Source: Nonomuraea rubra
GTDB lineage: Bacteria > Actinomycetota > Actinomycetes > Streptosporangiales > Streptosporangiaceae
NCBI RefSeq assembly: GCF_014207985.1
Contig: NZ_JACHMI010000001.1
Coordinates: 603,001-667,000 of the forward strand
Length of the DNA: 64,000 nucleotides
Direction of reading: 5' to 3'
Shown here: positions 33,263-40,584 of the stretch, in pieces
How the letters are laid out: every line of letters starts with the position of its first letter
Numbering within the stretch: the first letter of the stretch is position 1
Notes under the pieces: generated by a model
Seen by the model: the letters and a program-made list of their open reading frames with translations, nothing else
Told to the model about the DNA's origin: nothing
The model's database searches: none
Made by a program: the position numbers and the translations under genes

Positions 33263-34321
33263 GTGCGACGAAGCCTGACGTCGCTGGTCGCCGCGCTGCT
33301 CGCCGCGGGCACGATCTCAGTCATCCTCCCCATGTCGTCGGCCTCGGCGGCAGCCTGCGCGACAGCATGGAACGCCTCCGCCGCCTACCAGGGCGGCGCC
33401 GTCGTCTCTTACAACGGCCATAACTGGTCGGCCAAGTGGTGGACGCAGAACGAGACCCCCGGCAACGCCGGCGTCTGGGCCGATCAGGGCACCTGCGGAG
33501 GCTGGACGCCCGCCCCGTCCTGCAACCACCCGAACTGGGCGGCCGGGCAGTGGTACGCGGTGGGCAGTATCGTCCGGTACACCGACGGCAACTACTACAT
33601 CGCCGTCCACGAGAACCCCGGGTACGACCCGGTGATCTCCCACTGGTACTGGGACCCGTACACCTGCGGCGGGACGACCCCGACCGATCCGCCCGCCCCG
33701 GGCGGGTTCGTGGTGAGCGAGGCCCAGTTCAACCAGATGTTCCCGAGCCGCAACACGTTCTACAGCTACAGCGGCCTGACCGCCGCCATGTCCGCCTATC
33801 CCGCGTTCGCCAAGACCGGCAGCGACACGATCAGGAAGCAGGAGGCCGCCGCCTTCCTGGCCAACGTCAACCACGAGACGGGCGGCCTGGTCCACATCGT
33901 CGAGCAGAACACCGCCAACTACCCGCACTACTGCGACGCCGGCCAGCCCTACGGCTGCCCCGCCGGGCAGGCCGCCTACTACGGCCGCGGGCCGATCCAG
34001 CTGAGCTGGAACTTCAACTACAAGGCGGCGGGCGACGCCCTCGGCATCAACCTGCTGGCCGACCCGTGGCGGGTGGAGCGCGAATCCGCCGTCGCGTGGA
34101 AGACCGCACTCTGGTACTGGATGACCCAGAACGGCCCCGGCACCATGACCGCGCACAACGCCATGGTCAACAGCCGCGGGTTCGGCGAGACGATCCGCAG
34201 CATCAATGGCAGCAAGGAATGCGGCGGCGCGAACCCCGCCCAGGTCCAGAGCCGGGTGAACGCCTATCAGAGGTTCACCCAGATCCTCGGCGTGAGCCCC
34301 GGCGGCAACCTCTCCTGCTGA
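33263..34321 (+). CDS. Secreted chitinase, glycoside hydrolase family 19, with two chitin-binding modules
   Basis: A 352-aa secreted enzyme starting at GTG 33263 after AGGAAGGGAG. The signal peptide ends SSASAA (about residue 31). Two CBM5/12-like modules follow: WNASAAYQGGAVVSYNGHNW and WAAGQWYAVGSIVRYTDGNY (about 33-80 and 85-136). A short Pro/Gly linker leads to the GH19 domain (about 148-352). The catalytic acid is Glu205 in VNHETGG and the base Glu214 in HIVEQNTANY; YYGRGPIQLSWNFNY is the family signature. It hydrolyses chitin with inversion. The shared palindrome suggests co-regulation with the LPMO that follows. Confidence 0.95.
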   Translation: MRRSLTSLVAALLAAGTISVILPMSSASAAACATAWNASAAYQGGAVVSYNGHNWSAKWWTQNETPGNAGVWADQGTCGGWTPAPSCNHPNWAAGQWYAVGSIVRYTDGNYYIAVHENPGYDPVISHWYWDPYTCGGTTPTDPPAPGGFVVSEAQFNQMFPSRNTFYSYSGLTAAMSAYPAFAKTGSDTIRKQEAAAFLANVNHETGGLVHIVEQNTANYPHYCDAGQPYGCPAGQAAYYGRGPIQLSWNFNYKAAGDALGINLLADPWRVERESAVAWKTALWYWMTQNGPGTMTAHNAMVNSRGFGETIRSINGSKECGGANPAQVQSRVNAYQRFTQILGVSPGGNLSC

Positions 34322-34380
34322 CGATCGCGGGCGGCTTCTGTCCCGAACCGCTTGCGGAAGCCGTCCGGAACGGCTAAATC

Positions 34381-34397
34381 TTAGGAAAGTTTCCTTT
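34381..34397. promoter_or_regulatory. Palindromic operator before the LPMO gene
   Basis: AGGAAAGTTTCCT (34383-34395) is a perfect 6-bp-arm palindrome around a central G. It lies 47 bp before the LPMO start codon. It matches the site upstream of the chitinase (33215-33237), so one regulator probably controls both chitin-degrading genes. The protein is not identified here. Confidence 0.65.
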
Positions 34398-34443
34398 TTA
34401 ATTCGCGGCCCGTACGAACTCCTCTCACCCCCGGGAGTACGAG

Positions 34444-35292
34444 ATGCGCAAGAGCACCATCGCCGCCACGGTGGCGGCCTCCGGACTGCTGGCCCTGCTG
34501 CCGGCGTCCGCGGCCAACGCCCACGGCACCATGTCCAACCCGCCCAGCCGGGTCTACGTCTGCAAGAACGAGGGCCCCGAGACGCCGAAGTCCGCCGCGT
34601 GCAAGGCCGCCGTAGCCGCCGGCGGCACGCAGGCCTACTACGACTGGAACGAGGTCTCCCTCCTGGAGGCCGGCGGACGGCACCGCGAGCTCATCCCCGA
34701 CGGCAAGCTCTGCAGCGCCGGCCGGGAGAAGTACCGCGGCCTCGACCTGCAGCGCGCCGACTGGCCCGCGACCAGGGTGAGCCCCGGCAACTTCACGCTC
34801 ACCTACCACGCCTCCGCCCCGCACGCCAACAGCAACTTCGAGTTCTACATCACCCGCGAGGGCTGGAACCCGACCATGCCCCTCAAGTGGTCCGACCTGG
34901 TCCACATCAGGACGTTCAACAACCAGAACCCGACGACGTTCACCAACTGGACCATCAACCTGCCGCAGCGCTCCGGCCGCCACATCCTGTACTCGATCTG
35001 GCAACGCGTGGTCGGCAGCAACGAGGCGTTCTACACCTGCTCCGACGTGGACTTCGGCGGCGGCGGCAACCCGACCCCGACGCCCACCCCCACTCCGACG
35101 CCCACCCCGACCCCGACGCCCACGCCGACCCCGACCGTCACCCAGCCCGGTGGCACCTGGAGCGCGGGCACGGCCTACCGCGCGGGGGACAGGGTGACGT
35201 ACAACGGGCAGACCTACGAATGCATCCAGCCGCACACGGCGCTCGCCGGCTGGGAGCCCCCGAACGTGGCCGCCCTGTGGAAGCGCGTCTGA
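34444..35292 (+). CDS. Lytic polysaccharide monooxygenase AA10 with C-terminal chitin-binding module
   Basis: A 282-aa secreted copper enzyme. Signal peptidase cleavage after ASAANA exposes His27 (HGTMSNPPSR), which with His127 in YHASAPHANSNFEFYI forms the copper histidine brace. The AA10 domain covers about 27-204 and ends YTCSDVDFGG. A (Pro-Thr)n linker of about 24 residues then joins a CBM5/12 module (about 237-282; WSAGTAYRAGDRVTYNGQTY). It oxidatively cleaves crystalline chitin, opening it for the neighbouring GH19 chitinase. The linker DNA is a hexamer-like repeat at about 35075-35140. Confidence 0.94.
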   Translation: MRKSTIAATVAASGLLALLPASAANAHGTMSNPPSRVYVCKNEGPETPKSAACKAAVAAGGTQAYYDWNEVSLLEAGGRHRELIPDGKLCSAGREKYRGLDLQRADWPATRVSPGNFTLTYHASAPHANSNFEFYITREGWNPTMPLKWSDLVHIRTFNNQNPTTFTNWTINLPQRSGRHILYSIWQRVVGSNEAFYTCSDVDFGGGGNPTPTPTPTPTPTPTPTPTPTPTVTQPGGTWSAGTAYRAGDRVTYNGQTYECIQPHTALAGWEPPNVAALWKRV

Positions 35293-35344
35293 CGCGATGA
35301 CCCCGTCCCGGCGGCGCCCGGCCTCGCCGATCGCCGCCGGGAGC

Positions 35345-35956
35345 TCATGATCGGCGTTCGACCCTGGTCGGGTTGCCGCGTACGAGCTCGTCGTGGATCC
35401 GCCAGCGGGCGGTGCCGGCGGCCCGCTCCGCCACCTCGTCGCCCCGCTCGATGCGCTCCCGCAGCAGCCGCATGGCGAGGCGGCGGTTGAGGCTGAACTG
35501 GCGCTCGGTGTCGACCACGACGACGATCCCCGTGGGCCGGTGGGTGGCCCGCACGGCCGTGCTGGCCTTGTTCCTGTGCTGCCCGCCCGGGCCGCCGGTG
35601 CGGCAGGCGACGACGTCGACGTCCGCCTCCGCGAACGTCGTACGCGGGGTGCCGACCTGGCACTGCTGGGCGATGACGTACCAGTTCTTGCGCCCGATCC
35701 CGGCCCGGTACGGGCTGGGCGCCTGCCAGCACAGCGTCCCCGTCCACGAGGCGGCGAACGTCTCGGCGCCGTCACCCGCGATCCGCACGAGAACCGACCG
35801 GAACGTGCCGGGCCGGTCGCCGGGAACGGTCTCGACCCGATGCGTCTCCAGCTTCCGCCGGCCGGCCTCGCGTTCCAGGCGGCGCAGCAGCTCGGCCAGC
35901 GCCCAGGCGCACTCCTGCGGCCCGCGCCCGGCCGACAGCAGCAGATGGACGCTCAC
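35345..35956 (-). CDS. prfH: Peptide chain release factor-like ribosome rescue protein PrfH
   Basis: A 203-aa protein starting at GTG 35956, four bases inside the RtcB gene. It is a class I release-factor catalytic domain without the stop-codon recognition domain. The GGQ motif is in TGGPGGQHRNKASTAVRATH (Gly124-Gly125-Gln126). The N-terminal half (VSVHLLLSAGRGPQECAWAL) matches PrfH rather than RF1/RF2 or ArfB. In studied systems PrfH recognises ribosomes whose 16S decoding centre has been cut by a ribotoxin. It frees the peptide, and the partner RtcB reseals the RNA. The four-base overlap with the RtcB gene is typical of this pair. Confidence 0.92.
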   Translation of the reverse strand: MSVHLLLSAGRGPQECAWALAELLRRLEREAGRRKLETHRVETVPGDRPGTFRSVLVRIAGDGAETFAASWTGTLCWQAPSPYRAGIGRKNWYVIAQQCQVGTPRTTFAEADVDVVACRTGGPGGQHRNKASTAVRATHRPTGIVVVVDTERQFSLNRRLAMRLLRERIERGDEVAERAAGTARWRIHDELVRGNPTRVERRS

Positions 35957-37092
35957 GCCTGCCCCCGCCTGCGCCGCCCGCGAGGCGCGGACCCGAGGTC
36001 GGCCGTCTTGTAGGTGACCAGCGGGATCGTGGTCGCCACCGGCGTCGCCAGGCCGTGGTCGGCCAGGTCGGCGATCACCTGCTCGATCCGCTTGTACGCC
36101 GTCGGCGCCTCCTCGAACAACAACTGCCGGTCGCCGCACACCACCAGCGACCCCACCGGCGTACGGCGCAGCTCCTCGACCGTGTGCTTGGCCTTCCCCC
36201 GGCGCAGCGCGTCCGCGCGCGACATCTTGCGCCCCGCGCCGTGCGCCACGGAATGGCCGGCCTCCGGCCCCGCGTGCCCGGCCACGAGGTAGGACGGGGT
36301 GCCGCGCGTACCGGCGATGAGCACGTCGCGGCCGTCACCCGGCGCCGCCCCCTTGCGGTGCAGGTAGGCGCCGTCGCGGACCTCCACCAGGTTGTGGCAC
36401 TGGTCGACGATCGGCTCGGCGGGCTCGAACCCCAGCGCGTGCGCGACCCGGGCGGCCAGCAGCCGCCGGTTGAGCGACCCCCAGCGTACGGCGTCGTCGT
36501 GCCGCGCCAGGTAGGCCGCGGGATCGGCGGCGGGGCCCGCGCCGTGGACCTCGGTGTGCTCCCGCAGGATCCGCTCGCCCAGCCCGCGGGAACCGCTGTG
36601 GACGACGAGCACCAGGTCACCCGCGTCGAGCCCGAGCCGGCTCGCGTGGCCGGGCTCGAAGACGGTCCCGATCCGGGCCAGCTCGACGAAGTGGTTGCCC
36701 CGGCCGACCGTCCCGAGCCCCTCGACGTGACCCGCGGGGATCTCGTCCTTCACCACGTCCCAGGCGGGATCGCCGGCGTCCCGCTCGGGGTCCAGCGCCC
36801 GATCGAGGTCGGGGAACCGGCTGGCGAGCTTCTCCGGCACGGCGCGCTTGAGCCTCACCGGGAACACGGCGATGCCGCAGCCGATGTCGGAGCCCACCAG
36901 GAACGGGTACAGGACGGTCGAGGTCATGGCGGCGCCGATGGGGGCGCCCTTGCCGGGGTGCAGGTCCGGCATGGCGGCGACGTGCATCATGCCGTCGAGG
37001 GCGGCCACCTGGTGGCACTGCGCGACGGCATCGGACTCGATCCAGCTCGTGGGGGAGGCGAACACGGTGACCGTGGCCTGTTGCTGAGACAA
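35953..37092 (-). CDS. rtcB: RtcB-family RNA ligase paired with PrfH
   Basis: A 379-aa RNA ligase. No ATG or GTG fits the N-terminus, so I choose TTG 37092, which gives MSQQQATVTVFASPTSWIES. Active-site signatures are MPDLHPGKGAPIGAAM, VGSDIGCGIAVFPVRL with the metal Cys72, GRGNHFVELARI, HSGSRGLGERILREH and the guanylylated His in VAHGAGRKMSR. RtcB joins RNA 2',3'-cyclic phosphate or 3'-phosphate ends to 5'-OH ends using GTP. Coupling to PrfH places it in the RtcB2-type class that repairs ribosomal RNA after ribotoxin attack. No archease gene is adjacent. Confidence 0.93.
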   Translation of the reverse strand: MSQQQATVTVFASPTSWIESDAVAQCHQVAALDGMMHVAAMPDLHPGKGAPIGAAMTSTVLYPFLVGSDIGCGIAVFPVRLKRAVPEKLASRFPDLDRALDPERDAGDPAWDVVKDEIPAGHVEGLGTVGRGNHFVELARIGTVFEPGHASRLGLDAGDLVLVVHSGSRGLGERILREHTEVHGAGPAADPAAYLARHDDAVRWGSLNRRLLAARVAHALGFEPAEPIVDQCHNLVEVRDGAYLHRKGAAPGDGRDVLIAGTRGTPSYLVAGHAGPEAGHSVAHGAGRKMSRADALRRGKAKHTVEELRRTPVGSLVVCGDRQLLFEEAPTAYKRIEQVIADLADHGLATPVATTIPLVTYKTADLGSAPRGRRRRGQA

Positions 37093-37188
37093 GGACGCTC
37101 TCTTCGCTGAAAGGGGTACGGGGGCAGCACGGCGCGAACGGGCGCCGTGGCGTCTCGAAGGGGGGCGGGTGCTGTGCGTCAGAGCCTC

Positions 37189-37488
37189 ATGGACACCACG
37201 TTCCCCGAGCGCGCCACCGCGGGGCAACTGATTTTCGGGGACGTACTCAGCCTCGGCGCGCCACCCTTCCCCCCGCCCGGGCTCGTGCACTACCTCGACG
37301 AACGTCCCGCCGGGCGGCCGCCGGGGGAGACCGTCGTCCTCCTGCACGGCGAACGCATGGCCGAGCGCATCCCGGGAGCCAAGGGGGAGCCGCACGTCAC
37401 GCTCGCCGGCGCCGGGCACTTCCCGCAAGAGGACCAGCCACGGCGACCGGCCGAGACCATCGCGAACTTCTTCGGCACCACCCCGTAA
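37189..37488 (+). pseudogene. Internally deleted alpha/beta hydrolase (haloalkane dehalogenase-like) remnant
   Basis: An in-frame ORF of 99 codons joins the two ends of an alpha/beta hydrolase. The first part, with LVHYLDERPAGRPPGETVVL then LHGE, is the N-terminal strand and oxyanion-hole region. The last part, MAERIPGAKGEPHVTLAG then AGHFPQEDQP, is the C-terminal strand with the catalytic His. The nucleophile elbow and cap domain, about 200 residues, are missing. The resemblance is to haloalkane dehalogenase-like hydrolases. Without the nucleophile the product should be inactive. Confidence 0.7.
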
Positions 37489-37495
37489 CGGAGGG

Positions 37496-38305
37496 TCAGC
37501 CCGGCCGGACCTCGTCACCGACTTTCAACTCGCCGAGGTTCCTGGGCACCAGCCGGATGCCGAACCAGGACGCCCCGTCCCAGCGGCGATGTCTGGCCAG
37601 GGTCCTCAGGGGTTCCTTGCCGCCGTCCTGCGTGGCCGGATGCCAGGTGGTGGCGGCGCAGCGGTCGCACAACTCCGAGACCCGGAAGTCGATCTCGCCG
37701 ATGCGCACCGACGTCCAGGCGTCCTCCGCGAACGGCTCCGCGCCGTCGATGATCGCGTTGGGACGGAAGCGGGCGACGTCGAGGGGATCCGGGGCAGGCT
37801 CCTGGCGTTGCATGGCGCCTTCGGCGATCCAGTCGTCGAGGCGCGCCAGCGAACTCCGGGAGACCAGGTGCAGCGCGCCGGCCCAGGCGAACTCTTCCGG
37901 GCCCCCGCCGGGTTCCCCGTTGACGCTGTATCGTCGCGGCTCGTCCTGCCAGACGAGACGGGCCGGCTTACCGAGCAGCCGGGTGAACCATTCATGAGCG
38001 TCGGCGCCGGCGAGGACGCCCCGTTCGAAGTTGGCGAAACCGACGGCGATCGTCTCGCCGGTGGCCGGAGAGACCTTCAGCTCGCCCAGACCCCTCGCTG
38101 ACAACAGCAGGTCGCCCTCGGGCGTCTCTTCAGCCGAAACCGAGAGGAGTTGAGGGTGTTCGCCCACCCAGATCAACTCTCCCAGCGGGTCCACCACCGC
38201 CCAGCGGCGATCCCCTTCCAGACCCCAGGGGAGCATTCGGGCGGATGACCGGGAGATGCCCTTGATGGACTTGATGGGGTAGGTGCGGATCTCCGCTAAT
38301 TCCAT
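37496..38305 (-). CDS. MOSC-domain protein (YiiM/YcbX-like, molybdenum cofactor-linked)
   Basis: A 269-aa protein starting at ATG 38305 (MELAEIRTYPIKSIKGISRS). The N-terminal beta-barrel ends near GDRRWAVVDPLGELI. The MOSC domain carries ARFRPNAIIDGAEPFAEDAW and the conserved cysteine region SELCDRCAATTWHPATQDGG. This is the mARC/YcbX class, which binds Mo cofactor and reduces N-hydroxylated compounds. A C-terminal ferredoxin domain found in YcbX is absent, so an external electron donor is expected. The gene is convergent with the hydrolase remnant and divergent from a lipoprotein gene. Confidence 0.88.
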   Translation of the reverse strand: MELAEIRTYPIKSIKGISRSSARMLPWGLEGDRRWAVVDPLGELIWVGEHPQLLSVSAEETPEGDLLLSARGLGELKVSPATGETIAVGFANFERGVLAGADAHEWFTRLLGKPARLVWQDEPRRYSVNGEPGGGPEEFAWAGALHLVSRSSLARLDDWIAEGAMQRQEPAPDPLDVARFRPNAIIDGAEPFAEDAWTSVRIGEIDFRVSELCDRCAATTWHPATQDGGKEPLRTLARHRRWDGASWFGIRLVPRNLGELKVGDEVRPG

Positions 38306-38398
38306 TGGCCAAGAATAAGAGAAAGCGCTCTCTGGAGACAGGGATCCGGGACCCCGTTCACCAGCGAGTTGCAAGTCCCACCCCCTACGCTCACGCCC

Positions 38399-39379
38399 AT
38401 GCGAAAAGTAGGCGTGGCGCTGACGGCGCTGCTGGTCCTGACGGGGTGCGCGCAGAAGCCCGGCGAAGGCGGGCTGCGGGACGCGATGGCCACCGTCTCG
38501 GCCGAGGGACCCGCCGCCGCGTACTTCGAATACGGCGAACCGTCCTGGTGGCGCGACCTCGGCGTCGAACCCGGCTCCGCCGAGGCCCGCCGCTGGTTAC
38601 CCGCGGCCGTCTCCGGCCTCGGCAGCCTGGCCACCGCCGCGGACGCCCTGCCGAAGGCCACGGGCCTGACCCCGGCGACCGCCATCCGGGCGATCTCGAT
38701 CGGCGTCCCTCCGCACCAGGCCTTCCGCTACGACGGCGACATCCAGGCGGACGACGTACGGACCAAGCTGACCGCCCTCGGCGCCAAGCCCCGCGACCTC
38801 GCCGGCCACGAAGGCCTCTCCTTCGCCCCCGGCAACGAGATCGACCTGTCGCGCCTGATCGTCCCCGGCGTGACCAACCAGCTCAACCAGGTCGTCATCA
38901 CCGACACCCAGGTAGCGACCGCCTCCGCCCCCGACCCCCTCGCGGCCGTCCTCGGCGGCGACTCCACCCTCGCCGACAACCCGCCGCACGCGGCCATGGC
39001 CACCTGCCTCGGCGACGTCGCCGCGGCCACCATCATGGCCCCGTCCCCCGCCACCACGATCACGCTGTACGGCGTGGGCCTGCGCCGCCCGTCCGGCCTG
39101 AACGACCAGCCGGTCAACGTCATCTGCGTGCTCCCGTCACCCTCCGCCACCGCCGACGTCGAACGCACCCTGACCACCCGGCTCACCCCGGCGGGGAACA
39201 TGCGCGACGGCGGGACGTACGGGAAGCACTCTACGGAGATCACGCACGAACGGGTCAGTGCGGACGATCACACGGTGCTGCGGGCGGTGCTGACGCTGAA
39301 CGGCACCACGAACGTGATGTTCGCCAACCAGATGTTGTACCGGGGCGAACTCCAAACCCTGACCGCTCCATCCGGCTGA
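38399..39379 (+). CDS. Lipoprotein of unknown function
   Basis: A 326-aa predicted lipoprotein starting at ATG 38399, with signal peptide MRKVGVALTALLVLTGC and lipobox Cys17. The rest is extracytoplasmic, with a two-part pattern: a first block with AAAYFEYGEPSWWRDLGV and a second with TTNVMFANQMLYRGELQTL. I see no catalytic motif and cannot name a family with confidence; similar secreted lipoproteins are widespread in actinomycetes. It is monocistronic, 93 bp from the divergent MOSC gene. Confidence 0.72.
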   Translation: MRKVGVALTALLVLTGCAQKPGEGGLRDAMATVSAEGPAAAYFEYGEPSWWRDLGVEPGSAEARRWLPAAVSGLGSLATAADALPKATGLTPATAIRAISIGVPPHQAFRYDGDIQADDVRTKLTALGAKPRDLAGHEGLSFAPGNEIDLSRLIVPGVTNQLNQVVITDTQVATASAPDPLAAVLGGDSTLADNPPHAAMATCLGDVAAATIMAPSPATTITLYGVGLRRPSGLNDQPVNVICVLPSPSATADVERTLTTRLTPAGNMRDGGTYGKHSTEITHERVSADDHTVLRAVLTLNGTTNVMFANQMLYRGELQTLTAPSG

Positions 39380-39430
39380 TTCATCTGGTCACGCCGGCCC
39401 GCGCCGCTGGGCATGTTCCTCGGCTCTCCG

Positions 39431-40024
39431 TCATGGGGAGATGTGATGATCCATGAATCGTTGTATCTGGGCGGGTGTGCGGATCTCGATGGCGTGCGGG
39501 AAGATCTGCGCCTCCTGGAAGGTGCACGCCGAGGAGGGCCAGCTGGAGCGGCGGCCACGTGGGTGCGCGTCGGCGGTGACCATGTGCCACACGTTCGCAC
39601 GCAGGGTCAGCGAATCCACCAGCCACAGCTCGTAGTCGTCACGGTGGTCGGCCAGGTGGGTGAGGTAGCGCGTGAGTACGGTCTGCGCGACCGTCTCGGC
39701 TCTCTCGGCCAGGGTGCATCCGTCGGTGTGCTCGCCGGGAGCCTTACGCCAGCCCTTGGTGTGCTGGTCTGTGTATTCGATGAGGTAGACGAATGGGCCG
39801 GCGTTCTCGCCCTGGTCCGGATCGCGAAGTTGCCGCGCCGCGTGCGCCGACAGGCGGGCCCAGTCGGCGATGTCGGCATAGAGCGCCGCATGCTGGTTGA
39901 TCTGGGGGGTGTCGGCTTGGGTGGCGGTCTCGCCCAGGTGCGGCATGTTGAGCAGGGTTGCCACCTGGTGGAGCCGGTGGAGGGGGACCAGGCGGTCCCG
40001 CGCGTTGGCGAGATCGGATGTCAC
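39431..40024 (-). CDS. Hypothetical protein (197 aa)
   Basis: I do not recognise this protein. It starts at ATG 40024 (MTSDLANARDRLVPLHRLHQ) and is soluble and rich in His, Ala and Asp, with a helical centre (YADIADWARLSAHAARQLRD). It ends in EIRTPAQIQRFMDHHISP. Codon use has more A/T at third positions than the flanking metabolic genes, and the neighbouring region 40.0-40.6 kb contains a gene fragment. Both suggest an accessory segment of more recent origin. Confidence 0.55.
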   Translation of the reverse strand: MTSDLANARDRLVPLHRLHQVATLLNMPHLGETATQADTPQINQHAALYADIADWARLSAHAARQLRDPDQGENAGPFVYLIEYTDQHTKGWRKAPGEHTDGCTLAERAETVAQTVLTRYLTHLADHRDDYELWLVDSLTLRANVWHMVTADAHPRGRRSSWPSSACTFQEAQIFPHAIEIRTPAQIQRFMDHHISP

Positions 40025-40136
40025 GACACTCAGTGTGGTGGGTCGTTCAGCAGCCGGTCAGGAGAAGGCTAAAAGATCTTCCTAGGCGTTTCGGGGGTGC
40101 TCCTGCGGCGGTCAGTGCCGCCGGTGCGAGCTCGCC

Positions 40137-40478
40137 ATGCAGCCGCTGGCGTCGTACCTGCCGGCGCTTGGCCCGTTCACGACATTCCGATGGTGTGCCG
40201 TCAGGCTGGGGCTGGCGCTCAAGCCGGGCCAGGCGCCCCATGACCTGCGGCGAGGGGAACGGGTGCAGCTCATCCACATCCCCGGGCGCAGGCATGACAC
40301 CGGAGTGCCGGTGCTTGTCGCGGAGGAAGCGGTGGTGGACGGCGTGAGCTACACGTCCGGGTCGGCCAGTCAGGCCACGGTCATCGTCGACAGCGTCGTA
40401 GCTCCAGTGGTCGCGGCTCATGCCGCCGGCGGCGAGATCGCCGTCGCCGTCATCCGTGACACCGCTGCCGGCCCATGA
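40137..40478 (+). pseudogene. C-terminal fragment of a SAF-domain protein
   Basis: The frame encodes LGLALKPGQAPHDLRRGERV followed by QLIHIPGRRHDTGVPVLVAE and ends VAAHAAGGEIAVAVIRDTAA. This is the typical C-terminal half of actinobacterial SAF-domain membrane proteins (Flp-pilus CpaB-like). The usual N-terminal membrane helix and first SAF lobe are absent; the first 20 codons (MQPLASYLPALGPFTTFRW) do not fit the family. It looks like a truncated remnant. A reverse-strand open frame over the same bases shows no family features. Confidence 0.5.
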
Positions 40479-40584
40479 CGCTCAAGAAGTCGTCCCAGGA
40501 AGATGTGAACGGTGGCGGGGCCGTCCGGTGGAGCGCCGGCCATGTTCCGGACGGCAGCGGCGGATCATGCCGGGCGGTGCAGCT

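Noticed and set aside
40047..40421. 124-codon minus-strand frame opposite the SAF fragment
   Set aside because: No recognisable motif, whereas the plus frame carries clear SAF-domain sequence.
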